A DNA stretch of 64,000 nucleotides from Cheilinus undulatus (GCF_018320785.1 NC_054877.1:20070329-20134328), one strand, 5' to 3'. Counted from the first letter of the stretch, positions 37,332 to 50,335 are shown. Notes: generated from the sequence alone by a model not told the origin. Translations and numbers: made by a program.

Positions 37332-38082
37332 CACAGTTCCATTTATGAGGGGAAGTGAAGTTATATAAAATTGAACATATCTGTCCAATAGATGTCAGTA
37401 TATCATAGTAAATATCTGCTGAATAGAGTTGAGGCTGTTGGAGGACAAATAGTGCAGCAGATTACATTTCGCTGTATCTGGTGACATTTTAAACAGAATG
37501 CTGATTAGTGTCGTGCATTACCACTGGAAAATATTTGCTATTTTTACACAAGACTGGAGTGATAAGATTGTAAGATAAACCTGCAGAATCTTTTCTTCTT
37601 TCTTATCACAAAATACAAGACTAATCTCAGTAGATAGCAATAATTACATCAATGCAATGATGGTATCCACTCTGCTGATGAAGCTCCCCTGTGCTCATGA
37701 GATGATGAGGAAACAGATCTTGGGTGTCCTATTTTCTGAGGCAGCTCACAAGTGAGACAAAACACAAAGGGAATCTCGCAAAGAAGCTCTAAAAATAATA
37801 ATGTGAATTTTTCAGTTCAAAATGAAAGCAAAATGAAAGATTGAATTCAGAGTCGGTGACACATAATCGAAGGCTGCCGAGATTTAGAGGCTCTGATGTA
37901 TTTTGTTTTTTACATAATTTTACAGTAACAGTGAGGTTGAAAAAAAGCTGTCAGGAAGAGTTTGAAGCAGCAGATGGTGAGTTGAGACTGGTCACGGTTT
38001 GTTCCAGGCGCAGAACTCAGCCAAGGCTCTGAGGCTATCGTTTATCTTCAGCACATAATGGGACTTTCTGTGATTCAGCCTT

Positions 38083-38340
38083 CACCAGAAGATTTTGGGG
38101 AAAAACATCAAACTACTATTGCACCTTTCAACTATCTCAGCTGCATTAGGCTGAATATTTCCTGTTAAATATGTCCACTTCCTGCATCTTCTGCCTAGAG
38201 AGTGTCTCGCTGAAACATGCAAGGCCTTTCCTGTCTGGATGGAAACATGCTCTAAAACCTCTGTATACCTTTCAGCATTAATAGTGCCTTTCCAGGTGTG
38301 TAAGCTTCCCACAACATAGGCACTAATGCAGCCCATCAAA
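38083..38340 (-). pseudogene. Tc1-like transposase fragment
   Basis: The minus-strand ORF begins MMGCISAYVVGSLHTWKGTI and continues NAERYTEVLE, matching the catalytic-core region MMWGCFSA..G.G.L of Tc1 transposases. The later part is frameshifted. No termini recognised. Confidence 0.7.
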
Positions 38341-38660
38341 TCTGAACAAAAAAGATTAGATTGAGATTTTAGTTTTCATTACATGTGGATGTGCTCAGGT
38401 TTATGCTATTGGTGAGCAAAGGTCAAAGAGAGGGGTCATAGTTCACTTCTGCAGTAGAGCTCACTAAAATGTGACCGAGTGGACATCAGCCTTTGGCCTT
38501 CTAAGCCTGCGTGTCTAATTGTGACTGCATAAAAAGAAGCGCTTAACAATCTGAGGGCTAAGAGACCTTTATTCCCTCTTGGCTGTACATGCCCTGTCTG
38601 CGTGGTTTAGATGGGAGACTTCCTTATTGCTAAAATAAAGTGGTGTGGTTGATTTTGTGC
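38341..38660. promoter_or_regulatory. Candidate conserved noncoding element
   Basis: Non-repetitive, mixed composition, with GGTCAAAGAG, CTAATTGTGACTG and TTTATTCCC words. Directly beside the Tc1 fragment, so only the outer part may be constrained. Confidence 0.25.
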
Positions 38661-40850
38661 CAAATGATGGGCAGTGATAATTTTTTTTTTCTGCAGACAC
38701 AATGACGAGCACATTAACCTGGATATCTCTATTATCACAGCAGTTATCAGATGCACTCTTTGACAGTACATTGCAGACTCTTTGGTCTAGTAAACTCTTA
38801 AAACAGCCCCGACTGTTTCATTTCTTTCACATTAATTGGGTCACTGCTGCAAACAAGCACTGTTAGATGATCACATTACCGCTATTTGTCCACTTTTAAA
38901 ATACTTGGATCCATACTGATGAATTTCAGGGACACTTCCATTATCAGCAGCCTGGTTTCAGTCACAAAACCACTGACAAGGCAAACATTATCAGTGTAAA
39001 GTCTCCCTTTGTTGAAATCTTGCAGCAGATTGCCTTCTTGTTTGCAGATATGAAGCTGCAGAAACAGCTGTCCCTGATGCTGAGATACGGTGAACTCAAT
39101 TAGGGTGATTTAAAGATGTAAGGTTTAACAGCATGCACAGCTGAACTCAGATGTCTTCATATTTGTCGTGACAAGATGCTGACAAAAAACCTGCTGCAAC
39201 CAAACGCACACTCACACCTGCAATCTCAAGCATCCCATCCGCTCCAAACCGGAGCATGGCGGATCCCGACGCTCTGCTCATGTGCTCTTGCATGGCGTGG
39301 ATGTGCATGTGTGTTTGTGAGAACACTCTCAGCTGAATGAGTCGGCAGAGGAGAAGGAGAGGAGGGGGATGGAGGGTGTAATCAAGCTGAAAAGATTAGG
39401 GGAAGACGAGCTGCTGAGGATCTATGAGAGCAGACACTGGTTATATAACCCTAACCCAGTTCACTCCGCTTCTAGAGGCAGACTGGGGAGGGTGGGTAAG
39501 GAGAATTTAATGAAACTGGGGTGAATCCTTGTTTTTAGCAATCAGTTATCTGCATGCACCAGTGGACCAAATGACAATGGGTGTCAAATTCTTATTCAAA
39601 GAGCTGTTTCTTAAAGTCAATTAAAAGGCAATGACATGGCTTTACAGTAAAAGCATTGACTTGTTACATGAACGTAAGCACATCCATGATTTGCTGTCAT
39701 TGACTTTTTTGTCAGCCATTGGAGCTGTTCAGTTTGGTGAGCACTGAGACGTATTTCCAAAGGTGGTAGATGAGTGCAAATGTGCAACTGAAGTGTTTAC
39801 TCCAGATTGCTGTTAGAGCACCATTGAATGAGATTTGATCAGAAACAGTTTCATTATTAGGGGTGCTTTGGTGCTCCATCTTCAGGCCTTGTGACTGGAC
39901 TGTTTCTCTCGGTGCCTATGACAGGGGCGGTGCAAGGGTGCCATGAAAAAAGAAAGCTCCCCACAGATCAGGGGGTAAAGATCCAGCGGAATTTGATCAA
40001 GGGTCCTAATAGTATTGCCGCACCACTCTGCATACCAATGAGGGTCAACAATGGGTCCCTTGCTGTTCGTAACTCCTCCATTCACCCTCAGTAAATGGCA
40101 GTTTATTCAAGTGGCCGGGCTGTTGCATAACCTCTTTTCACAAGTCTATATGTGAGCCCTGGGAGAAGGAAACATATACAGTTGTGTGTAGGAAGTTCTG
40201 CGGAAATGGACGAGAAAGAGTTGGGAACAACAGTGTGACCACCAGAACTGATCTCAGTGAGAGTCACATTAATGCAGGGCAGATCAAATCAATCACCCTC
40301 TTCTGACAGACAGCCATTAACAAAGCAGATCAATGCTGTTTCAGTAATCCTCACCTCTTATTCTAACTGAGTGGTGAGTTAGTCCCATGCCACCTCACCT
40401 CAACTCTGTCTTTGACCTGTTGTGTTTAGCTTAGTGAATCTGGACTGAAAATAGTATGTCTGTGTGCCAATATGTAAGACTAGTCAGTCATTCAACTTGT
40501 GAGTTCAGAAAGCCAAAATAATATTTGGTGTTGTGTGTAAACTTTACTGAATGTAGGTTGCACTTGTTCCTGGAAGCAATTTCAGGTCAGTAATGAGCAC
40601 AGGGCTGTATTTTTATATGGATTATGTTTGATGAGATGTCTGACATGCAATGGTTACAAAACAAAAAAAGAAGCCAAGTGAATATTGTATCAGGATGTCC
40701 CTGCAGTTCTACAGGCTTGGTAAACAACATGTGGTTCCACTTTATTCCAGCAGAGGCCCCAGTTTTTCAGAGAATCCCAGGGACAATGAATGAAACACAC
40801 TTCCACCACAGCAGACTGCTTCAGACCGGTTTCTGTGCTCCACATTTAAG
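38661..40850. other. Gene desert, mostly unassigned
   Basis: No exons seen. Contains a GC-richer stretch at 39200-39420 (CGGAGCATGGCGGATCC and purine-rich GGAGAAGG runs) that could be regulatory, and unassigned mixed sequence around 39880-40090. Confidence 0.3.
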
Positions 40851-41870
40851 GTTGTGATACTCGGAAATTGAACTGATCTGTCAGCTGTTTCTTTGCAGTC
40901 ATCTCACTGCAGCACGGATCTGCAAGTGAATGAGCTCTTATTGTTTTATATGCTGCAATTAAGCTTACATAAAAGGAACTCCCTTATGCATTTTTACAGA
41001 GTGCAAATACCTGCTTATGCTGCATTTGTCCCAGCAATGCTTTGACGTCTCTTTTTGTGGTTTTGTAATACTTTGATAACAGCCTGCCATGGTAGTTTGG
41101 TCATTACCTGTGCTCTGTCCAGTTCACCGCTTAAATATATGCTGCATGGAAGGATAATGATATGATCAGTAACAGGAGATGGCTGAGGAATGACCCTTAA
41201 TCAAATTAAAGGCCTTATCTCAGAGCCATGTGTTGCATATCAGGTATTCAAAGAGCCTCCTTTAAATAAATAATGACAGGTTGACCTTTAGGAGCACATG
41301 ACAGAATATCTACCGTGTAGCTCCCTTCAAAGTGACCAGAAGTCTTTTTTCCTGCTAGGAGAAAAGGTCTGATTTAGTAATTTGTGGGAGACACTGGCCA
41401 CCTGTGGCAGAGAGGAAGCCCCTTCTCGGTGTACGTCAGGCTGCTTTTCTTGCACAGAATCGCTTTACCATGGCAGCGGCCATCGGCACACACGGCACTG
41501 CGGGGGTGGCCGGTCTATGTCAGCACTCATTATCGTCCAACGCCTTGGTGGATGTCTCTTCCAGGAGTCCTTTAGAAAGAAATAAAAGAGGGATGCTTTA
41601 CACTTTAATGACTTTCCCACAGTGGCTCTCCAAAACAACAGCACCCCCTTAAATTGCTGCGGCCTGGCTGGAGGAGAGTCCCCACCGCTCAACAGAGGAA
41701 GGGAAAGACTGAGTCCACTGTCTGTCCACTCTCCAAGGCCAGCCAACAGGGGAGGGGAGGAGGAGATAATCAGGTCTTTATGTGGCATGGGGCCTACAGG
41801 GGACAGCCTCAGTATTGTCCCCAAAGCCCCCTACGTTATTCTTGCTTGATTGTTCCTCTGGAGCTCACAC
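40850..41870. promoter_or_regulatory. Candidate conserved noncoding cluster
   Basis: About 1 kb with no recognisable repeat, balanced composition and many homeodomain and nuclear-receptor-like words (GATAATGATATGATC, AATCAAATTAAAGG, AATAAATAATGACAGG, TGACCTTTAGG). Short ORFs on three frames at 41380-41830 overlap and do not look coding. Best enhancer candidate in the desert by eye. Confidence 0.4.
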
Positions 41871-44664
41871 ATGGTCACGTTGCGACACCCCCACAACCCA
41901 AACTAGGTTTTGTGCTCCTTCTCCTTCCCCCAACAAACTTTTACCAATCAGCCGAGCCCTTTAAACTAACAAATAAGGCAGTGTACTCTATCAGGTCTAA
42001 TTTAATAAAGCTATTCCTACAGGTAATTGTACCGCTTTGGATCCAGAAATATTTTGAATATGATTAGTTGGAGCTGACTGTAGACATGAAAAAAGAGTGG
42101 GTGATAGCTAAAAGGAGACAGTAAAAACATGCAAACATGGTTTGAGCTATATATACATAAATGTTCTCTGAAGGAGATTCATTTATTGGCAACTCCACAT
42201 TAGAAGGTAAGGACAAACCTGCTCTGAGCAACTTACTCCTGGATCTTCCTCCAGTTTACCTTGCTAAACTGTTAACCTTGCTAACTATCCCTTTAAGTTC
42301 TAACTTGCTAAAAAGTTAGAACTTAAAGAGATATTTATGTATTTTTAAAGTAATGATGTATAAGATACTTGGTGAAAGTGGTGGCATTAGTCTCCAGTGA
42401 TTTCAGTGAGCATTGGCCCTTCAAACAGGACAAACACTTGGAGAAGGGAGGATATACAGCGTAGCAGACGGGTATCGTTTCTCCATGTAATTTAGCGAGT
42501 TTAAGGTAAAGGTATGCCAAAAACAATGTTGGCTTGATCTTATGCTATATCGCAAATTTTTTAAGCCTTTTATTTTTCACCCAGAAAGCCTCTGTGTTCG
42601 CCACTATTTTGCTAAGGCTTTTCATAAATTAAACATATTGTGCCAACTTCAGCTTTTCTAGTTATGAGCTATTAGCAGAATAAAGCAACAGTCATAAACT
42701 TACTTGGATAACAAATTTCCATTCACTTCTTCCGGTTGTGGTTGGTTTCTCCAATTTATCTTTAGAAAACTGAAGAAGGTCTGTAAAACACCAGCGTTCA
42801 CCCGCTTCTCCAAGTGCGTCTTATTTGAAAGGACATCACACTCCGAAATCTCTGGAGGCTAATGGCACCACTATTGTCAAGTACCTTCTACAGTCCAGCT
42901 TCTTAATGACCAAAATATCCCTTTAAAAGTTGTTGATAAGTTGTTACCGTAACAGCAAAAACTTGTCTGCTACCGTAACAATTGCAATTTAATTGCTCTA
43001 GCTTTAAAAACTGCTGGAAAATTGTGAGGTGACTTAAGTGTACAACTACAAATATACAGTGTTGAATATAACATAAGAGAAGTAATTTTTCATTAATACG
43101 GACACTTCAATGTAAAAAGTTTATTTAATGTACCTTTAATGTATCTTTTTTGATGATAACATGGACATAACATAACATCATACATACTCCACTTTTTACT
43201 AGGTACAAATATGATGCACTGTCTCCCTCCAGCTGACGTCTAAACACCAGTGGCACCGGGACTTCTGCTATGCCACACATTTATGCTGTTCGACTACTGC
43301 GTCGAAACCTGACACGGGCACTGTAGAGCATGTGCCAAACAACTTGGCCAGTTTGAGTCTGATTGAGGAGTTTACATACAAGAGAGAAATAGATCCCTAA
43401 CATTAAGATCTAGCAATATTTGTCTGATTTCAAGTAATTTAACTTCCATTTTAGTCAGACAAACATGTTTACATGCATTTTAAAAGTCCAGAGATAGGTG
43501 GACCAACAGTAAAGTGACTTTCTCTAACTTCTTATTAACTGTCCTTCCTTAAACTGATTGATATCTACACTCCTACAGAAAGCAAATTAAAAAGCATACT
43601 GACAAAGTTTCTCCAAACTTAACAAAGACTGTACATACTTGAGCTCAAGGAGATGAATTTTAATTTCAAATCCAGTTATGTAACCACTGAGTTGTGTAAA
43701 GTACAGCACAGACATATTTTCTTTCTCCAGCTTTAATCTTCTAAGAAATGACCAAGCAGAAAGTCATAATGAGGCATTTTTTATTATCAAAATAAGTAGA
43801 GTCCTTGGCCAGTTCTTTCTTTAATCCTAATTAAACTGTGTACATGTTTTCTTAAAATTATGCAAAGCTGTATCAAATTCCTAATGCCTGGAACACTTCA
43901 TATCAGCATCAGATACGAATGAGGACTGCTCAGGTAGTGACTAAGTTTAAAAAATCCACACTATGTCATACACATGTAAATGTTTCATAAGCTAATTTTA
44001 ACTGTGACTTCAGTGACTAGTTCTCTCTTTCAGCTTCATTTTCTCACTGTGAAATGTCAGCGAACAGAGCCCTGTTAAAGTGGATTACAGCCAGCGATGA
44101 CATGTGTGGTTAAAAAATAATCTCTGCTGTGGCTGTAAATCCTCCCTGAGCCTGCTGTATGTGTCTCTTTGTATTAAAATCAATTATGATAGCATGTTAT
44201 AATACATGTTTGAACTTACTTGCAAACACTGTAATGTTACAACAATCAGTTTGTACAGAAATGTGAAAAAAAAATGTCCTTTCAAATACAAGTGTTTTTA
44301 TTACAGCAGCTACAGTAAGTGGGTCATTAAATTTTGTACTTTAAAGTGTTATCTAAAAACTTGTGGGATGGCCAGGTGACCTGTTCAGGACAGTGACACA
44401 TTTAACAGCTCAGTGCTTGCTGGGAGTTACCTAAGCATGGCTGTTTCTCCTGAATAAGAAAATCGCTATGAGGCTGAGTGACAGTAAAATGAATGAATAC
44501 ATCATAGACATGATTTACGCAGTTTATAAATGTGCTTATAACGATTTCTTTTTTAACCTAGAATGTGTGTCTTTTTATGCATGAGTGAAGAAATATAATG
44601 ACTTATAGAGGAAAAGTAAGTCAAGTGATACTTTCCACAAGGGCCAATCTGAAGTTTTCACTTA
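41871..44664. other. Gene desert with a perfect hairpin
   Basis: No genes. Holds a 16-bp perfect inverted repeat (42291-42306 and 42313-42328, loop of 6). From there to about 42926 the ends (TTAAAGAGATATTT and AAAATATCCCTTTAA) face each other with TTAA at both edges, a possible degenerate piggyBac-type MITE. Confidence 0.4.
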
Positions 44665-45470
44665 CACAGTTGCAAGAAAAAGTATGTGAACCCTTTGGGA
44701 TTTCTTGGATTTCTGCATAAATTGGTCATAAAATGTATTCTGATCTTCATCTAAGTCACAATAATAGACAAACACAGTCTGCTTAAACTAATACCTCACA
44801 AAAAATGAACTGTTTTAATGTTTTTATTGAACAAAACATGTAAACATTCACAGTACAGGGTGGAAAAAGTATGTGAACCCCTAGGCTAATGACTACTCCA
44901 AGAGCTAATTGGAGCCAGGAGTCAGCCAATCTGGAGTCCAATTAATGTGATGCGATTGGATGTGTTGGTTAAAGCTGCCCTGCCCTATAAAAAACACACA
45001 CCAGTTTTGAGTTTGCTGTTCTCAAGAAGCTGTGTCTGATGTGAACCATGCCTCGCACAAAAGAGCTCTCAGAAGACCTACAATGAAGAAGTGTTGGCTT
45101 GCATGAAGCTGGAAAGGGTTACAAAAGTATCTCTAAAAGCCTTGATGTTCATGTGTCCACGGTAAGACAGACTGTCTACAAATGGAGAAAGTTCAGCACT
45201 GTTGCTACCCTTCTTTGGCATGGTCGTCCTGTAAAGATGACTGCAAGAGGACAGTGCAGAATGCTCAATGAGGTGGTCTACAGCACTACGGGCAAAATAT
45301 TCTGTGGACAGATGAAACTAAAATTGAGTTGTTTGGAAGGAACATACAATGCTATGTGTGGAGAAAAAAAAAGGCACAGCACACCAACATCAAAACATCA
45401 TCCCAACTGTGAAATATATAATGGAGGGGCCATCATGGTTTAGGGCTGCTTTGATGCCTCAGGGCCTGGC
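44665..45470 (+). mobile_element. Tc1-like element, family 1, 3' half missing
   Basis: Starts after a TA with CACAGTTGCAAGAAAAAGTA. An internal direct repeat of TATGTGAACCC at about 44868 gives the IR/DR arrangement. The transposase N-terminus has a paired-like HTH ([20 protein letters not shown], from 45099), a deletion, and then a GQMKLKL (frameshifted TDETK) and GCFDASGPG region. It ends abruptly at the second Tc1 fragment. Confidence 0.85.
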
Positions 45471-46095
45471 CTTTTTATAGTCCTTGCTTTGTGCACTGGG
45501 GCACAGTCATGTTGAGATATAAAAGAGCATTCCCCAAACTGCTGCCACAAAGTTGGAGATATAGCATTGTCCAAAATGTCCTGGTGTCCAGAAGCATTAA
45601 GATTGCCATTCACTAGAGATAAGGGGCCTGCCCAAACCATGAAAATCAGCCCTATACCATTATCCCTCTCCCATCAAAATTCACACTTGGCACATTGCAG
45701 ACAGGTAAGGCTCTCGCACATCTGACTGCCAAACAGAGAAGTGTGATTCGTCAGTCCAATAAACATTGTTTCCAAAGAACATGGTTTCCACTGATCCATA
45801 GTCAAGCACTGGTGGAGTGCTTTACACCACTCCATCCGACGCTTGGCATTGGACTTGGTGATGTGAGGCTTGCATGCTGCTGCTCAGCCATGGAAACCCA
45901 TTAATGCTTACATTTATGCCTGTGGAAGTTCAGAGCTCTTCAACTATGGAATCAGTAGAACATTGACAACCATGCGCCTTAGCAGTCATTAACCCTGCTC
46001 GGTGATTTTACTTGGTTTTCCACTTCATGGCTGAGTTGCTGTTATTCCTAAACACTTCAATTTTTTAATAATATCCCTTACAGTTGACTGTAACA
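45471..46095 (-). mobile_element. Tc1-like element, family 2, internal fragment
   Basis: The minus strand encodes transposase pieces: DCAPVHKARTIK (second catalytic Asp region) and VWAGPLSLVNGNLNASGHQD upstream. The DNA-binding region is recognisable to about 46090. It lacks both termini; the 36792-36868 terminus is the same family. Confidence 0.8.
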
Positions 46096-46684
46096 ACAAA
46101 AGTTTGGTAATAAGCATACTTGCACACTGAAACATGCTATAATAGAAAACTTTTAGTGTCATTTTTATAGATAAATCAAATGGATTAACTTTGCACATTT
46201 GCAATTTCTGAATGTAATAAATATTTAGGCTACATTTAATGTTAAGTCTTTATCCAGACCAAATATCGGCAAAGCTAAGACTATTCTTATAAGCTTAAGC
46301 TGCTCATTAGCGAATTCTAGCATGCTAAAACTAAAAGCCAAGACAGCTCACAAATGAAAAAAATACATCTTCTAAATCCTCTTTGGTAGGACATTTGCAT
46401 CGCACCTTTAGCTTAAAGCAGCACAGTGTTACGGTACAGTCCCTAGGAGTAGTTAGCTTTGTGCTTTTCTGCTTAAATACCTTTTTCTTAGTTGAAATGT
46501 GCTAATGTGCTTGCTAATGTGATAGCATGCTAACAGTACAACATCTGCTCCATCATCAGTGGGCATGCATTCAGGGTCCAAAGTTTTCAAGGTTCCACAC
46601 TCAATTTTTGGACATTTTTGGGTACGCCAACAGCATACTGCATTTGAGTAAACTTCTCAGTGCAGTGTCTGCGCACTTATGCAC
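46096..46684. other. Unassigned AT-rich spacer
   Basis: Nothing recognised beyond GCTAAT/GCTTAA-rich sequence at 46260-46530. Confidence 0.3.
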
Positions 46685-46862
46685 ATTTAGGGGTGCAGAT
46701 AGCTTGGTGGCAAGCCATGTGCACGGTTGGCTCAGGTTCAAGGCCTGTGGCTCCTTTCCAGCATGTCTCTCCCCTACTCTCACCCCTATTTCTGACTCTA
46801 TCCACTGTCCTCCTCTGTCAGTAAAGGCACAAAAAGCCCCAACAATTCATCTTTAAAAATAC
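46685..46862 (+). mobile_element. tRNA-derived SINE (short type)
   Basis: GTGGCAAGCCATGTGCACGG head, GGCTCAGGTTCAAGGCC as degraded B box, body CTCCTTTCCAGCATGTCTCT and GACTCTATCCACTGTCCTCC, tail GTAAAGGCACAAAAAGCCCC. Same family as 19518-19672. Confidence 0.8.
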
Positions 46863-47999
46863 TTAGTATTTAGCACAGTACAGAGTAATAAAAGTGTGAT
46901 TAAAACGGTTTCCTTTTACTGCCAAAACTTAAATCCTGAAAAGATAAACCAAATCTTGGATTGTAATTGGATTTTTTCTTTACAGTCCCAGTTCTGTAGT
47001 TCTCACCATTGGGAGATGTCAGGAACACCATGAAAAATTAGCTGGAGTTGGGAAGTTCATCCAGACAACATACTTTGTGATCAAAGTCCAGACCAATTGT
47101 AATACTATTCACGCTCAAAATGGTTTTCAGTAAGTTTTTCTCTAAGTGGTCGGTTCCCACCTGAAGCTGAATAAAACTCCACTCCTCCTGATCTGATTAC
47201 ATGTATTCCCTCATTGGTGTCCAACAAAAGACACACCAATAGAAAGAAGATAAAGAAACACATTGTTGCCATTGTCATTACTCCAGAGCATTCAGGGTCA
47301 GATATAGTTCATTGCTTTTTTGCTTTTTTTGAACATTCGATCAACTTTTAAATAAGACATATTGTGATGCATGGTAATCTGAGTGAACGGACTGCACCTC
47401 ATTGGTTGTACAGATAGTGAGATTGTAAAAAATTACAGCTTTACAACGGCTCTTAAAAGCTGCCAGGGTCACTGGATCACAGTGGAAAGTCAGGCAACCC
47501 GAGGAAGCAGCTGTTTCCTTGAATTTCCCTGACTCATGGCATTGACTCAGCCGAGTCATGAAGAACGAGTCACCTCACTGCATCATGCTCAAAAACTGCT
47601 TACTGACAAGTCTGAGGTTTTTTCCCTTTGCGTGTTTGACAGCGTCATAGCTTTACAAGTGTAACAGGGTCAAAAATGCACCTCTTTACTTCCATGTTGT
47701 TGGTTACAATTACACAAAATTACCTGGCATTTGTCTGTTTTTTATCAGCCTGAAAGAAACTTCTTACTCCATGATACGTTGTTTTACAGTTTGCAGCCCC
47801 TCTTTCCATTGTTTTCTTCTTCGGTGGTCATTTCTATATACTCTTTTTGCCCTCTCCCCTTACTTTTTTCCCTTTATTTAGTGATGCAGAACAACATAAA
47901 CAATACAAGACAAGTGAGAAACAAGACGCAAAAGTACCAAGCGTGTATTATTTACCCGAGAGGTAAATAATAAAATATTGTAGCATTTAGAATAAAGGG
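46863..47999. other. Unassigned intergenic DNA
   Basis: No gene or repeat family recognised. Confidence 0.3.
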
Positions 48000-48034
48000 G
48001 TTTTGAGGGGCAGTGTCGGTATGTATGTGTCCAA

Positions 48035-48190
48035 GTGTGTAGGTGTGTGTGTGGGTGTGTGTGTGTATGTGTGGGTTAGTAGTTGTGCATATGTGTGCCA
48101 GAGTGAATGGGAGTGTGTATGGAATGAATGCATGTGTTTTGGTCTGTAGGGGGAGCAGCAAAAGGGTTAATGATTTAGTGATATCTAAGG

Positions 48191-48215
<25 letters not shown>
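48035..48215. repeat. (TG)n-rich and (TA)n microsatellites
   Basis: An interrupted GTGTGT tract at about 48035-48080 and a pure TA run at 48190-48214. Confidence 0.92.
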
Positions 48216-48222
<7 letters not shown>

Positions 48223-48555
48223 AAAGGGTCAGAGGAGGGTAGAGAAAAAAATAAATGAGTTGAAAAAAGGAACAAGGAGGATGACGGAGGTTGATAATTG
48301 TTCCATTGTTAGTGATTTTTCCAGATGGTTATGATGATTTTTTCCCCTTGCTTTCCAGTTCATGAGGATGGTTTTCTTGGCGATGGTTAGGGCTACCAAT
48401 GCAGACATTTCCACCGAGTACACAAGTTTAGAAAACTACAGGGTTGATTTCCTGCAATTTCAAGTTGTAATAAATGTTAGCTGATTAAAAACATTCCATG
48501 GACCAGAAGGCAAGTGATCTGATAAAGATATGCAATGTAATTGCATGCTGCTAAG

Positions 48556-48983
48556 CAGTGTTAATTTTGACAGCTATTTCTAATTTTAGTCTCATTCTTA
48601 GTCTTTACAACAAATGCTTTTTAGTTTTAGTCACATTTTAGTCGTTGCTACCCTTTATAGTTTTAGTGTAGATTTAGTCAACAAAAAAATAAAATAAAAT
48701 AAAATAAAAAATCTGAATCAGTCACCAAATCCTGCCAAACCTGAGGTCCCTGCTTTCCACAGCTGAAAGGCAGAAGAAATATCATGGATTTTGAATGTCT
48801 GACAGAACTAAATAACATTTTAGTCTAGTTTTAGTCATCTTGACGATATCTATACACACCTTTTTTCTTTTTTTGTCATCAAAGATCTATTTGTTGTTAG
48901 TCTTAGTCTAGTCTTTGTCATGGAAAAAAAAGGCTGTTGAAGAACAGTTTTAGTCATAGTTTTAGTCGACATAATTAACACTG
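48556..48983. mobile_element. hAT-type MITE with 8-bp target duplication
   Basis: 428 bp. The ends CAGTGTTAATTTTGAC and ATAATTAACACTG are inverted. The flanks CTGCTAAG (48548-48555) and CTGCAAAG (48984-48991) are an 8-bp duplication with one mismatch. The interior is full of TTTTAGTC words on both arms, so the single strand could fold into a long hairpin. Confidence 0.85.
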
Positions 48984-48991
48984 CTGCAAAG

Positions 48992-50335
48992 TGAGTGGAA
49001 GAACATTTAGAAGAAATATAGTCTAAAAGCAACTTGAAAATACTGTATTGTGTGCATTCACATTTCAGCATGGCACATGGTGCCTAAGGGCAGACAGGAT
49101 GAGTTGTCATTGGAGCTGAATGAAATATTTTTTTACAACAAAGATGCAGAAGAACAGCTCTTTCAAGCTAATACACTCAGTGTGCACATTAAGTTAAGCA
49201 TAAATTTGCATCTTTCTACCTTAGCTATCTTGTTTGTCTTCCTAAGAGCAGACACAGAGCATTATTTTATGTCTACAGATGTAAGTACAACTATTGCTCG
49301 AAGGGTTAGGCATAGTTTTGTTTTCTTGTGTCCTCAAACCGCAGGAATTTATCTAGCAAGCTAAATACTTCACTGCTGCCTTTAGGGTTGTTAGCAGCAA
49401 CTCTGCTAACATGAAGAGTACACAGGAGCTGAGTTTGGGTTGATTGATGAATTCTAGATAGGGGAGCAGGAAGTTATTTCTGCATAAAGAAGCTTTATCA
49501 AAGCACCACATTTTTGCACTGTTTGCAGCTGTGCCAACTGGCCCAGGTATCGGAGCATATGCCGGTCCAGCACTTCATCCTGCGATGCTCAGCAGCCTGT
49601 TGCACCAGCTGTACGTAAGCTCTGTCTTAAGTTATGGTAAAAGTCCACACTATACTCTACGCTGAAACTAGTCAAGTTATAACTTAGGTTGTGATGTTGT
49701 TTGGTCGCAACATGGAGACATAAGGTTGATCTTAACTGGTAGTGCTTTAGGTCCAAACTACCCAAATAATGTTGCAGATATTAAATTTGTACTTCTTTGA
49801 ACCAATCAATGAGAAGCATTTTTAATTTAAACTGCCTCTCATGTCGAATTGTATCTAAACAGACTGACAGCTAAAAATGACTTATGCTAACTGCCATTAA
49901 TCATCAAAAAGCCCAGCACATGGATGAAAAATATGACAAAGAATGTTGCTTAGGTGGTTATTAAGCCCTACAGCCTAGAGCTAGAGCCAGTATAATGAAG
50001 CAACACTGACAAGTGGTGAAATCGTTAATAACACAAGATAATTTAATGGTGGTCGGCAGATATGGTCTCCCCTCTTAGAGAACAACACTGTCATTGATCA
50101 GGGAGACACACTGCCAACACCAAATTGCCAGTAATATCTTCTGTTCCTCATTATCTCGTCTCTCAGAACTTCACTATGAAAGCCATATTTTACAGAGGAC
50201 TTTACACCGAGTAGGAGGTAGGTGTAGGATTTATGTAATAATCTGAAACTAGCTTTGCTGGTGCAACACCTGGACTGATAGCAGAGCGATAACTCTGTCT
50301 TAAATTGGAACTGAAGTTCAAACTAAGCTAGTTTG
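48992..50335. other. Unassigned DNA with one exon-like island
   Basis: The only notable stretch is 49531-49614, bounded by TTTGCAG and GTAAGC and open in one frame (AVPTGPGIGAYAGPALHPAM, then LSSLLHQLY). No gene could be attached to it. Confidence 0.25.

Noticed and set aside
41380-42067. Cluster of overlapping ORFs (up to 137 codons) on both strands
   Set aside because: No domain, all frames equally open in a GC-richer stretch; better explained as noncoding sequence.
45695-45904. Separate small gene on the + strand
   Set aside because: It is the antisense of Tc1 family 2 transposase.
46527-46856. 109-codon ORF
   Set aside because: Half of it is the 46685-46862 SINE.
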